Of a stretch of DNA of 13,670 nucleotides, positions 6,460-13,670 are shown piece by piece (the first letter of the stretch is position 1; each line of letters opens with the position of its first letter). Position numbers and translations under genes: made by a program. This DNA comes from Bacteroidales bacterium (lineage in GTDB: Bacteria > Bacteroidota > Bacteroidia > Bacteroidales > UBA12481). Location: the NCBI GenBank assembly GCA_021160155.1, contig JAGHDB010000292.1, forward strand, positions 1 through 13,670, written 5' to 3'. Under the pieces are notes generated by a model. The model was not told the origin of the DNA. It worked only from the letters and a program-made list of their open reading frames with translations, and searched no databases.

Positions 6460-6927
6460 TTATTTCCGGCTTATATACGATTCTATAATTTCTATAGCAC
6501 TCTTCGGGGTTAACTCAGGATAAACATCATCATTAACCAGCATAACCGGACCTTTATGGCACCATCCCAGACAATTGACTGTCAGCAGTGAGAACATATT
6601 ATCACGCGTAGTCTGCCCCACTTTAATCCGGAGATGTTTTTCAAGCACTTTAATAATTTCATCCTTCCCCGCCATATGGCATGAGATGGTTTTACACACC
6701 CGAATAATGTATTTACCCCGGGGTTCGGTATCCAGGAAAGTATAAAAACTAGCCGTACCGAAAACTTCTGCCGCTGACAAATTCAATGCTTCAGCTACAG
6801 CGATCATATCCCCGTCATCTAAATGATTTTTTACCTGTACTATAGCCTGAAGCATGGGCATCAATGCTTGACGTTCCTTACCATACTCCCTGATAGTTCT
6901 GTTAATAATCTTCTTTACATCTGTCAT
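6460..6927 (-). CDS. hydC: hydrogenase NuoE-like [2Fe-2S] subunit (HydC/HndA)
   Basis: Small electron-transfer subunit of the NAD-linked hydrogenase, 155 residues as usual for the family. An N-terminal helical part (about 5-60) contains the NuoE-type AEALNLSAAEVFGTASFY. The thioredoxin-like domain follows, with the four [2Fe-2S] ligands C78 and C83 (CKTISC) and C119 and C123 (CLGWC). It is the first gene of hydC-hydB-hydA. No hndB-like gene is present, so this is a three-subunit rather than an HndABCD arrangement. A Rex-like operator lies 65-82 bases before the ATG, which has no evident Shine-Dalgarno sequence. Confidence 0.93.
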   Translation of the reverse strand: MTDVKKIINRTIREYGKERQALMPMLQAIVQVKNHLDDGDMIAVAEALNLSAAEVFGTASFYTFLDTEPRGKYIIRVCKTISCHMAGKDEIIKVLEKHLRIKVGQTTRDNMFSLLTVNCLGWCHKGPVMLVNDDVYPELTPKSAIEIIESYISRK

Positions 6928-6991
6928 TTAGCTTAGTATTTTATGAATTATTCAGTAAAAAGTTTTATCGGTTTTGAGACCATTTATTTTA

Positions 6992-7009
6992 TTGTGAAAT
7001 ATATAACAG
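6992..7009. promoter_or_regulatory. Rex-like operator upstream of hydCBA
   Basis: Plus-strand TTGTGAAATATATAACAG has half-sites TTGTGA and TAACAG six bases apart. The first is the canonical Rex half-site, and the second differs from the TAACAA variant only in the last base. It is the only such element in the 153-base gap between the kinase gene and hydC. On the minus strand it contains TATATTTC (6996-7003), one base off the TAnnTTTG -7 element, though no TTTG stands at the standard -33 distance. It is the best candidate control site for the hydrogenase operon and is weaker than the site at 209-226. Confidence 0.55.
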
Positions 7010-7080
7010 TAATATTTATCAAGAAATGACAAATATTAGCTTAGGAGATGATTATTGTCAGGTAATCAGGGAGGAATTAA

Positions 7081-9189
7081 CTAACCGGCACTGGCGTTTT
7101 TCCGTCTTTCGACCTGTTGAGCTTCAGTGTCTGTATTTCTGCTTTGGATGGGATGGGATATAGGTTTGGCAACGGGCAGGCTAAAATAGAATGTAGAACC
7201 CACACCCTGAGTGGATTCAACCCAAAGACGGCCATTCATGCGTTCGGCCAAAATACGGGCAATACTCAGGCCCAGTCCGGTCCCCGGATGGTATTTAACG
7301 TCAGAATGATCGCCTTTTTGAAATAGTTCGAAAATCCGGTTTAATTCATCAGGTGCAATTCCGGTACCGGTATCTTTCACATAGAAAACCACAGTGGAAT
7401 TATCTCCCGGACGCGCTCCTACAATAATTTCACCGTTTTGGGTAAATTTAACGGCATTCTCATACAAACTAAGAAAAAGCTGATTAAAACTTTTCTGATC
7501 TGTCCATACTTGTGTATCCGTGAGTTTCGCTTCACACTGCACTTTAACCGGTATTTCTTTCTTCCCGAGTTTTACCAGGAGTTCCCGAACCCGGTTCCCA
7601 ACCGGATTTAAGAGAGCGGTTGTTTTCAAAGGCAGCAGGGATAATTTATTAGGAGCAGCTTGAATCTTGGCCATCTCCACCATATGCGTCAATGTATCCA
7701 TCAGGCGGTAACCGTTTTGCAACAAGTAGGAAGCATACATTTTACGCTCTTTTGAATCAAGATTCTCTTCCACCATTAATTCAGAAAATCCAATGATGGC
7801 ATTCATGGGTGTTCTGACTTCATGTGAAAGATTTGAAAGGAAAGCGGTTTTCAGGTGATCACTCTCTTCGGCTTTTTCTTTGGCCTTTACCAATTTGCGC
7901 TTGGCTTCATCTCTGAAAATAGCAAAGGCCAGATGTTCAGACACATACTCCAACAGATTCTGATCAGTCTCTTCGTAATGGATTTTATCATCATAGCTCT
8001 GCACCATCAGAATGCCGATTACCCGTGAATTGACTTTTAACGGAACTCCGAGCCACGACTCCGCAGGAACACCTACAATCTCAACTTCATGCTTTTTTAC
8101 CAAATCCTGGATTTCACGCCGGTTGACCAGAACCGACTTTCCCGTTCGAACAACCATGCTGCTCAGGGTACGACCCAGCTTGAAAGTTTCAAACTGCTCA
8201 GATTTATTGACCTGAAAAAGCGGCTCAATGGTATAGTCTGCCTCATGATAATATCCAACCAGCAGATTGGGCAGATGCATAAAGGATTTAATCTGATCAA
8301 ACACAAAACTCAATATTTTATCCAACTGATGCTCCTGATTCAGGTAGGCTGAAATACGGTACAGGGTGTTTCTTACTTTATCGACATAGTTTTTTTGCGT
8401 GATCTCTTCTTTCAACTTCCGGTTCATCTCTACCAGATGCCGTGTCTTTTGTTCAACCTGGGCATCAAGATCATCTTTAATCAGTTCTAATTTCTGGACT
8501 GCCTGAATCTTCTCATAAATCTCATTTTTTAAAGCTTCGTTCATGGTTGAGATGTTCTCCCAGTTTATATACGAAGTCATCCGTGACCAATACAGAAAAC
8601 GAGAAACCAATAGGAAGAGCAACATAAATCCGCCGGCCATAGCCGTTGTTAATAACTCGGGGCCCGAATTATCCACTACTTTGAAGAGAGGTAAACTGAT
8701 GCAACCAATCCCAAGAAAAACAAGCATAAAAGATTCAACAGCAGTTAAGCTGAAAAGTGATAAACTGATGAACAATAACACCAGGAGTATAAAAATACTG
8801 AGATGATCTTCATGAACCATCCAACCGGCTCCCGCACCCCAAATCAGTAATGCCATAAAAACAATTATGACCGGCATTCTGATAGCCCAGATTGACCAAT
8901 GATACTGGAAACGTTCTACCCGATAGCTCAAAACCAGTACAGCTGCAAGAGCAATAAATGCAATCAGGCTGGTTATCAGCCAAACACCAAATATTTTTTC
9001 AGATGAATCAGCCTTTAAGAGAATATATAATAATGATAAGGATACCAACGGGAAAAATACCCAGGAAATCCAACGCATCATGCGCAAATTCTTCACCCCG
9101 GTATCATATTGAAAAGAAGCTATGATCTTACCGGAAACTTCAGGGAAAAGCTTCCGGTACCAATAGGTTATTATTCTCCACCCATTCAT
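7081..9189 (-). CDS. membrane sensor histidine kinase with GAF domain
   Basis: A 702-residue inner-membrane sensor kinase. The first 200 residues carry about six transmembrane segments (roughly 42-58, 68-89, 104-121, 130-147, 152-170, 182-200). A coiled coil follows (about 215-275), then a GAF-like domain (about 285-425) with the ESWLGVPLKVNSRVIGILMV core. The HisKA domain has phospho-acceptor His456 in SNLSHEVRTPMNAIIGFS. The catalytic ATPase domain has the N-box Asn578 (LYENAVKFT), DTGTGIAPDE (606-615) and GTGLGLSIA (636-644). There is no receiver or Hpt domain, and no response regulator or DNA-binding partner gene lies beside it, so it is an orphan in this window. The signal is unknown. 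A redox or hydrogen role can be guessed only from the position upstream of hydCBA in the same orientation; the 153-base gap and the Rex-like box argue for separate transcription. Confidence 0.93.
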   Translation of the reverse strand: MNGWRIITYWYRKLFPEVSGKIIASFQYDTGVKNLRMMRWISWVFFPLVSLSLLYILLKADSSEKIFGVWLITSLIAFIALAAVLVLSYRVERFQYHWSIWAIRMPVIIVFMALLIWGAGAGWMVHEDHLSIFILLVLLFISLSLFSLTAVESFMLVFLGIGCISLPLFKVVDNSGPELLTTAMAGGFMLLFLLVSRFLYWSRMTSYINWENISTMNEALKNEIYEKIQAVQKLELIKDDLDAQVEQKTRHLVEMNRKLKEEITQKNYVDKVRNTLYRISAYLNQEHQLDKILSFVFDQIKSFMHLPNLLVGYYHEADYTIEPLFQVNKSEQFETFKLGRTLSSMVVRTGKSVLVNRREIQDLVKKHEVEIVGVPAESWLGVPLKVNSRVIGILMVQSYDDKIHYEETDQNLLEYVSEHLAFAIFRDEAKRKLVKAKEKAEESDHLKTAFLSNLSHEVRTPMNAIIGFSELMVEENLDSKERKMYASYLLQNGYRLMDTLTHMVEMAKIQAAPNKLSLLPLKTTALLNPVGNRVRELLVKLGKKEIPVKVQCEAKLTDTQVWTDQKSFNQLFLSLYENAVKFTQNGEIIVGARPGDNSTVVFYVKDTGTGIAPDELNRIFELFQKGDHSDVKYHPGTGLGLSIARILAERMNGRLWVESTQGVGSTFYFSLPVAKPISHPIQSRNTDTEAQQVERRKNASAG

Positions 9190-9247
9190 TTTTTAAAACA
9201 CGAAAATATTGGTAACGATCATTGAACACACGCCAATCCTTACGGTG

Positions 9248-9278
9248 GAAAATTATAACATACAAGGATATAAACAAA
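9248..9278 (-). promoter_or_regulatory. candidate promoter of the histidine kinase gene
   Basis: Minus-strand TTTG (9275-9278), a 19-base spacer and TAATTTTC (9248-9255) fit the Bacteroidota TTTG-N19-21-TAnnTTTG pattern with one mismatch. The leader would be about 50 bases. The rest of the 142-base gap 9190-9331 shows no other structure I can name. Confidence 0.4.
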
Positions 9279-9331
9279 ATATTAACAGCCAAATGTTTAT
9301 ATCTATTTGATGAATAGTCGAATTTTACGGT

Positions 9332-11494
9332 TTATTGCACAATCTCCATCTCGTCAATCAAATGGTGGGCCCCGGCAAATTTATCAATTAAAAAAAGCGC
9401 ATACCGAATATCGATACTGATGTTACGGCATACATTCGGATCATACATCAGGTCGCTCATAGTGCCTTCCCAGTTCCGGTCAAAGTTCACTCCGATCAAT
9501 GCACCTTCGGCATTGAGCACCGGACTGCCTGAGTTACCTCCGGAAGTATGGTTTGAAGCGATAAAGCATACCGGCATTTCACCGTTTTGTCCATACCGGC
9601 CATATTCTTTCTGCCGATAGAGTTCTTTCAATTTTTCAGGCACGCGATAATCATAGATATCAGGATTATCTTTCTCCATAATTCCTTTCAGGGTAGTATA
9701 AAATTTGTATCGGACAGCATCTCCCGGAGAGAAATCATCCACTTTTCCGTAGGTTACCCGGATGGTTCCGTTGGCATCAGGATAAAAAAGTTTATCCGGT
9801 TGCATCTCCATCTGGGCTTCCATATAACGGCGTTGTAAATCGGGAATTTCTATCTGACTCTCCTTCAATCCGGGCATGATCACTTGTTGAAGCAGCTCAT
9901 TAATACTTCGGTTCATCAGGTACGCAGGATCTTTTTCAAGTTTCCTTATGGTAAGCCCGTTAAGGTGACTGAGCCAGTGTAACACCTTCTTTTTGTCTGT
10001 TAATATTGAATGTTTAAAAACATCTCGGGCGAAATGATTAAAATCACCCTGGTATTTTTTCGACATCTCTTTCAAATATCCGGGTTGAAAACTCGTATCT
10101 ATACCGGTTGCATAAGCATGTAATAAAGAAGCCAGTAACTTTTGATCGGTCGGTGCGTGGTAGTCTTTAAAATGTTTATCAACCCGGCTGGTCAATCGCT
10201 CAGCCAATTGTTTGGCTTCCTGTCTTTTACCTTCATTAAAGAGCATAATGACACCACTGAACTGTCCGGCAAAACCAATAATTTCAGCTGCAAATCCGGC
10301 CTCACGTGAATAGGTATAGGCCAAACTATACGGAGACTGTCTCTCAATCACCTCACGATAATTGCGCAACAGATTCCCGTATTTTTTTCGCCGATCCGGA
10401 TTTTGATCCGCCCAGTTTTGGAAAGAGGCTTCAAAGTTTTTTTTCTTTTCGATGGCATCAAGTCTTTTCAGTCCTTTAAGTATCCCCTGGTTTTTTTTCC
10501 AGCCATTGGCAATTCCGGATTTCTTCGCAGCATATTGGATCCGGATTTTCGGACTGGTTTCCATAGCGGCCATTATAATATCCAGCCTTTGGGTTCTCAA
10601 TTCGATAGAGGCAGGAATGGTATAATTCACCATTTGTTCAATTCTGAATGAGGGAATATATTCGGCAGTTCTGCCCGGGTACCCGAAAACCATGGTAAAG
10701 TCACCCTTTTGTATACCCCTGATGGATACCGGCAAGTGCTTTCTGGGATGATAGGGTACATTATCCGGATTATAACCAGCCGGTTGATTGTTTTTATCGG
10801 CATAAATGCGAAACAGTGAAAAATCCCCGGTATGTCTGGGCCAGATCCAATTGTCGGTTTCACCGCCAAACTTTCCGATAGCGCTAGGGGGTGCCCCTAC
10901 CAGCCGGATATCCCTGAATATTTCATAAACAAAAAGAAAATACTGGTTGCCATCAAAAAATGGGGCTACACGGGCCGTATAATGGGTACCCCGGACAGCT
11001 TCTTCCCTGATTTTCCGGTTGTTATCAGCCACCACACTATTCCGTTTCTGAGGTTCCATCCCATCGGTCACTCCCTGCAGCGCTTGTGCTGTCACATCCT
11101 CTATTCTGATAAGAAAAGTAACTGACAGACCAGGATTGGGCAATTCTTCATCCCGGTTCATAGCCCAAAATCCATCGGTCAGATAATCATGTTCAAGAGA
11201 ACTGTGACGTTGGATACTACCGAATCCGCAATGGTGATTGGTAATCAGCAATCCCTGGTCGGAAATTACCTCACCGGTACATCCGCCACCAAAGCGAACA
11301 ATAGCATCTTTCAAGCTGGCATGATTGATTGAATAAATATCATCAGCGTTCAGTTTGAATCCTGCCTGGTGCATTTGTTCAATATTATACTTTTTAAGAA
11401 GCAAAGGAATCCACATCCCTTCTTCAGGTCTTGCCACTCCAACGGCAATGATCCACAATACCAAAGCGACAGTGATTTTTTTTCTAATTTTCAT
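9332..11494 (-). CDS. dpp11: S46 family dipeptidyl-peptidase, DPP11-like (Asp/Glu-specific)
   Basis: Exported serine exopeptidase that removes dipeptides from peptide N-termini, supplying peptides for amino-acid fermentation. Residues 1-21 are a signal peptide (KIRKK, hydrophobic core, cleavage near GVA), followed by EEGMW, the typical mature N-terminus. Catalytic motifs of the chymotrypsin-like fold are ITNHHCGF (84-91, His87/88), HTGDFSLFR (221-229, Asp224) and TSGGNSGSPV (650-659, Ser655). The specificity loop reads NFDRNWEGTMSD (670-681). Arg673, 18 residues after Ser655, is the residue that in Porphyromonas gingivalis DPP11 selects acidic P1 side chains, whereas DPP7 has Gly there. The length of 720 equals that enzyme as I remember it. 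It is last in the kdsC-UbiA-maf operon, 15 bases after maf. Whether it stays periplasmic is not shown by sequence. Confidence 0.92.
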   Translation of the reverse strand: MKIRKKITVALVLWIIAVGVARPEEGMWIPLLLKKYNIEQMHQAGFKLNADDIYSINHASLKDAIVRFGGGCTGEVISDQGLLITNHHCGFGSIQRHSSLEHDYLTDGFWAMNRDEELPNPGLSVTFLIRIEDVTAQALQGVTDGMEPQKRNSVVADNNRKIREEAVRGTHYTARVAPFFDGNQYFLFVYEIFRDIRLVGAPPSAIGKFGGETDNWIWPRHTGDFSLFRIYADKNNQPAGYNPDNVPYHPRKHLPVSIRGIQKGDFTMVFGYPGRTAEYIPSFRIEQMVNYTIPASIELRTQRLDIIMAAMETSPKIRIQYAAKKSGIANGWKKNQGILKGLKRLDAIEKKKNFEASFQNWADQNPDRRKKYGNLLRNYREVIERQSPYSLAYTYSREAGFAAEIIGFAGQFSGVIMLFNEGKRQEAKQLAERLTSRVDKHFKDYHAPTDQKLLASLLHAYATGIDTSFQPGYLKEMSKKYQGDFNHFARDVFKHSILTDKKKVLHWLSHLNGLTIRKLEKDPAYLMNRSINELLQQVIMPGLKESQIEIPDLQRRYMEAQMEMQPDKLFYPDANGTIRVTYGKVDDFSPGDAVRYKFYTTLKGIMEKDNPDIYDYRVPEKLKELYRQKEYGRYGQNGEMPVCFIASNHTSGGNSGSPVLNAEGALIGVNFDRNWEGTMSDLMYDPNVCRNISIDIRYALFLIDKFAGAHHLIDEMEIVQ

Positions 11495-11509
11495 TATGTT
11501 AATATTTGG

Positions 11510-12112
11510 TTATTTAAATCCGGTAAATCTTTTCAATTCCTGGTAGAGCCGTTGAACCGGCAGACCCATCACATTAAAATAGGAGCCTTCGATATGATTG
11601 ATACCGATCAGTCCAATCCATTCCTGAATTCCGTATGAACCGGCTTTATCGTATGGTTTGAAATGGTCGGTATAATAGCAGATTTCCTCTTTGGTCAGGT
11701 GATCAAATGTAACGGCGGTAATTGATTCAAATGTTACTTTTTGATCTGTTTTGCGCAGGCAAACCCCGGTAATTACTTCATGTGACCGTCCCGAAAGTTG
11801 TTTCAGCATTTTAATAGCTTCAGCTCTTCCCGATGGTTTCTGAAGAAGAGTATCTTCCAGAATCACGGTGGTATCAGCCGTGATCAGGATATCGTTTTTT
11901 TTTAATTCGTTCAGGTAAGGAATCGATTTAGCTTCAGCCAGGTGAAGTGCTACCGAGCGGGCATCCAGCAGATGAGACCAGACCTCCTCACCGTCATGAT
12001 CTGTGCGGAGCTCAAACGGTACTCCCAGTTGCCGTAATAACTGTTGGCGCCTCGGAGATTTGGAGGCCAGCAAAATCCGGTACCGGTGAAGATGGGATAA
12101 AAAAGCGTCCAA
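11510..12112 (-). CDS. maf: Maf family nucleoside triphosphate pyrophosphatase (dTTP/UTP type)
   Basis: Cytoplasmic house-cleaning enzyme that hydrolyses non-canonical or excess nucleoside triphosphates to the monophosphate and pyrophosphate. The 200 residues include the N-terminal phosphate-binding loop LLASKSPRRQQLL (14-26), ADTTV (79-83), the KPSGRAEA stretch (92-99), LSGRSHEVITGV (106-117), YDKAGSYGIQEW (154-165) and IEGSYFNVMGLPV (174-186). Gln163 in the SYGIQ segment fits the YhdE-like dTTP/UTP group, not the 7-methyl-GTP group; this subtype call is less sure than the family. It begins three bases after the UbiA-family stop and ends 15 bases before the peptidase gene. Confidence 0.92.
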   Translation of the reverse strand: MDAFLSHLHRYRILLASKSPRRQQLLRQLGVPFELRTDHDGEEVWSHLLDARSVALHLAEAKSIPYLNELKKNDILITADTTVILEDTLLQKPSGRAEAIKMLKQLSGRSHEVITGVCLRKTDQKVTFESITAVTFDHLTKEEICYYTDHFKPYDKAGSYGIQEWIGLIGINHIEGSYFNVMGLPVQRLYQELKRFTGFK

Positions 12113-12115
12113 TAT

Positions 12116-13072
12116 TCAATAATGGGTTTTAATAAGACAACAGGCAATTGGGGCATAGGCTAATCCCAGAAGCATGATCCATTTGATCCACTGGCTCAGG
12201 AAATGAAATTCACGTTTTTCTTTAGCCAGTAAAGTCTTAATGATCAGGATCAAGAAAGGAACAAATAAAAAGAGCAGCAAATATCCCAGACTGATCCAGT
12301 CGTTCAGATAGCGAAAAAAGAAAAAGAAAAGGATTGCAAGAGTAACCAGGCTCAGTACGATGACAGTCAGGCGAGTTACTGCCATTCCTTTTAATACAGG
12401 CAGTGTATGACTACCCACTTCACGGTCGCCCTCCACATCCTCGGCATCTTTTATCAATTCACGAATCAGGGTGGTTAAAAAAGCAAAAAGGGAGAACATC
12501 CCTACCCAGAACAGAATGTTCCGGAATCCTCCCGGGAAAAATGTTACAAATTCAGGATAATGGCGTACCAGCAACGGGTATTCAAAAAGAACCACCAGAA
12601 GCGGCACCATTCCGCTTAATACTGCAACAGCCACATTACCCAGTACGGCCAAATGTTTTAAATACACAGAATAACCCCACAAGAGTATGGGTACCAGAAG
12701 AAATACAGCGGCCAGCCATGGCGTCCGGTAAATACATGCAACCATAATCCCGGTTATGGCGCCTATCGTATTGAGCATCACATGTATCTTCATAGCTGAT
12801 CTGCGTGTGACCAGGTTATCAATCACTACTTTATCCGGATGATTGATCCGGTCGGCACGCACATCATGATAGTCATTGATCACATATCCGGCAGCTGTCA
12901 GAAGAATGGTGGAAAAAACCAGTAATAAAAAGGAGAACTCTCCAACCTGCAGATCGAGATCGTGAATCTGCAGAATTGGTTTAATGATGGCAAATCTCAT
13001 CAAATACATGGTTAAAATCACCATCAGCAGGTTGGGTAATCTTGTCAGACGGGATATTGCAGTAATTTTCAT
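12116..13072 (-). CDS. UbiA-family prenyltransferase (geranylgeranylglycerol-phosphate geranylgeranyltransferase-like)
   Basis: Integral membrane enzyme expected to transfer a polyprenyl chain to an acceptor. The 318 residues form about eight or nine hydrophobic helices and carry both Mg-pyrophosphate motifs of the superfamily: NDYHDVRADRIN (66-77) and DAEDVEGD (209-216), the second followed by REVGSHTLPV. The NDxxDxxxDxxN form and the lack of quinone-gene neighbours resemble the Bacteroidota proteins annotated as digeranylgeranylglyceryl-phosphate synthases by similarity to the archaeal ether-lipid enzyme. The true acceptor is unproven; a menaquinone (MenA-like) role is less likely. It is followed by maf after three bases and preceded by kdsC after 11 bases. 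Confidence 0.85.
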   Translation of the reverse strand: MKITAISRLTRLPNLLMVILTMYLMRFAIIKPILQIHDLDLQVGEFSFLLLVFSTILLTAAGYVINDYHDVRADRINHPDKVVIDNLVTRRSAMKIHVMLNTIGAITGIMVACIYRTPWLAAVFLLVPILLWGYSVYLKHLAVLGNVAVAVLSGMVPLLVVLFEYPLLVRHYPEFVTFFPGGFRNILFWVGMFSLFAFLTTLIRELIKDAEDVEGDREVGSHTLPVLKGMAVTRLTVIVLSLVTLAILFFFFFRYLNDWISLGYLLLFLFVPFLILIIKTLLAKEKREFHFLSQWIKWIMLLGLAYAPIACCLIKTHY

Positions 13073-13083
13073 AATTGCCGGTT

Positions 13084-13590
13084 TTAAATAACAGGCCAGT
13101 CCCCATGGGCGCGCAATACCTGTTCAATGACATCTCTTACGCATCCCTGGCCACCCGGGAAAGGTGAAATATACTTGGAAACAGATTGTATCTCAGTTAC
13201 CGCATCATTTGGACAGGTAGGAACAGCCACCCGCTGCATGACTTCAAGATCGGGCAAATCATCACCCATATATAAAAGATCCCGGGTTGTTAATCCGTGT
13301 AAATCAATGAAATGTTTCAGGTCTTTCCATTTATTTCGTGAATCCAGATAAATATCTCCTCCCCCAAGGGTTTTCATCCGGTCTCTGATCGATTCTGACC
13401 GTGCACCGGAGATAATTGCCACGGGGTATCCTTTTTGCAATGCATATCGTATGGCAAAACCATCTTTGGTATGCATGGTACGCATTAAATCTCCTCCCGG
13501 GTGAAGTATAACCTCTCCTCTGGCCAACACACCATCCACATCAAATGCAAAAGCACGGACTTTGGTTAACTCCTCTTTAAAAAAAGCCAT
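13084..13590 (-). CDS. kdsC: 3-deoxy-D-manno-octulosonate 8-phosphate phosphatase (KdsC-type HAD)
   Basis: Dephosphorylates KDO-8-phosphate in lipopolysaccharide inner-core synthesis. The 168 residues are a capless C0-type HAD domain: motif I FAFDVDGVLARG (14-25) with nucleophile Asp17 and Asp19, motif II AIISGARSE (58-66) with Ser61, a Lys around residue 87, and motif IV MGDDLPDLE (108-116). The stretch MHTKDGFAIRYALQKG is typical of KdsC. Length and motifs match the tetrameric KdsC family. The C-terminal 'GGQGCVRDVIEQVL' also fits. It starts five bases after an upstream gene and is part of a tight minus-strand operon. A related HAD of CMP-sugar metabolism is the alternative but less likely. 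Confidence 0.9.
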   Translation of the reverse strand: MAFFKEELTKVRAFAFDVDGVLARGEVILHPGGDLMRTMHTKDGFAIRYALQKGYPVAIISGARSESIRDRMKTLGGGDIYLDSRNKWKDLKHFIDLHGLTTRDLLYMGDDLPDLEVMQRVAVPTCPNDAVTEIQSVSKYISPFPGGQGCVRDVIEQVLRAHGDWPVI

Positions 13591-13595
13591 ATAGT

Positions 13596-13670
13596 CTATT
13601 TAGATTTCTTTTCGGAGGCGATACGATGAACCGATTTACTGATCAATTCATAGAGCGATCTTAATTCAAC
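13596..13670 (-). CDS. C-terminal end of a gene, probably Rossmann/DUF2520 domain protein
   Basis: The last 24 codons and a TAG stop of a gene that enters from the right edge. The visible peptide is VELRSLYELISKSVHRI, then a Lys-rich tail ASEKKSK. A final helix of the form 'L..LYELIS.SI' is what I recall at the end of the Rossmann-like DUF2520 proteins (ProC/NADP-oxidoreductase-like) found directly upstream of kdsC in Bacteroidota. The stop is five bases before the kdsC ATG, so it is co-transcribed. The reading frame is clear; the family call rests on a short segment and context. Confidence 0.5.
   Translation of the reverse strand, partial: VELRSLYELISKSVHRIASEKKSK

Noticed and set aside
6928..7080. 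Terminator for the histidine kinase gene in the gap before hydC
   Set aside because: No stem-loop with a T tract could be found on the minus strand.
1..13670. Mobile elements, CRISPR arrays, tRNA or rRNA genes, riboswitches
   Set aside because: No transposase, inverted-repeat ends, direct-repeat arrays, cloverleaf or recognisable riboswitch core was seen; no intergenic gap exceeds about 170 bases.

Overview
The window looks like chromosomal DNA of an anaerobic, fermentative member of the Bacteroidota, probably Bacteroidales. The reasons are an S46 dipeptidyl-peptidase, a gene run DUF2520-like / kdsC / UbiA-family / maf that I associate with Bacteroidales, genes that mostly lack Shine-Dalgarno sequences, and several sequences fitting the Bacteroidota promoter form TTTG-N19-21-TAnnTTTG. 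I see no insertion sequence, phage gene, CRISPR array, tRNA or rRNA.

Left part (1-7080) is an [FeFe]-hydrogenase island. At the left edge, on the minus strand, is the N-terminus of a TM1266-type 'iron-only hydrogenase system regulator', too short to show up as a long open frame. Divergent from it is a plus-strand operon for an ABC importer: lipoprotein, permease and ATPase, with overlapping genes. The importer's ATPase gene overlaps tail-to-tail with rex, the NADH/NAD+-sensing repressor. Next, on the minus strand and transcribed right to left, is hydC-hydB-hydA (NuoE-like, short NuoF-like, and the catalytic [FeFe]-hydrogenase), ending in a strong hairpin terminator just before rex. Two 18-bp sequences that fit the Rex operator pattern lie in the two intergenic regions that matter: between the regulator and the importer (209-226), and before hydC (6992-7009). 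Together these suggest one redox-controlled regulon in which a high NADH/NAD+ ratio lifts Rex repression, and H2 is made from NADH. The importer belongs to it by position only; its substrate is unknown.

Middle part (7081-9189) is a large membrane-bound hybrid-free sensor histidine kinase with a GAF domain. No response regulator is in view.

Right part (9332-13670) is a tight minus-strand operon. In transcription order it holds the C-terminus of a probable Rossmann/DUF2520 protein, kdsC (KDO-8-phosphate phosphatase), a UbiA-family prenyltransferase, maf (nucleotide pyrophosphatase) and an exported S46 peptidase. The peptidase carries the Arg that marks Asp/Glu-specific DPP11. This is housekeeping and envelope biology plus peptide catabolism, which fits an amino-acid-fermenting anaerobe that disposes of reductant as H2.

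The most interesting observations are the pair of Rex-like operators, the hydrogenase with a Ser in place of a canonical H-cluster Cys together with a nearby extra Cys, the stripped-down HydB that argues against classical electron bifurcation, and the uncharacterised importer placed inside the hydrogenase regulon.
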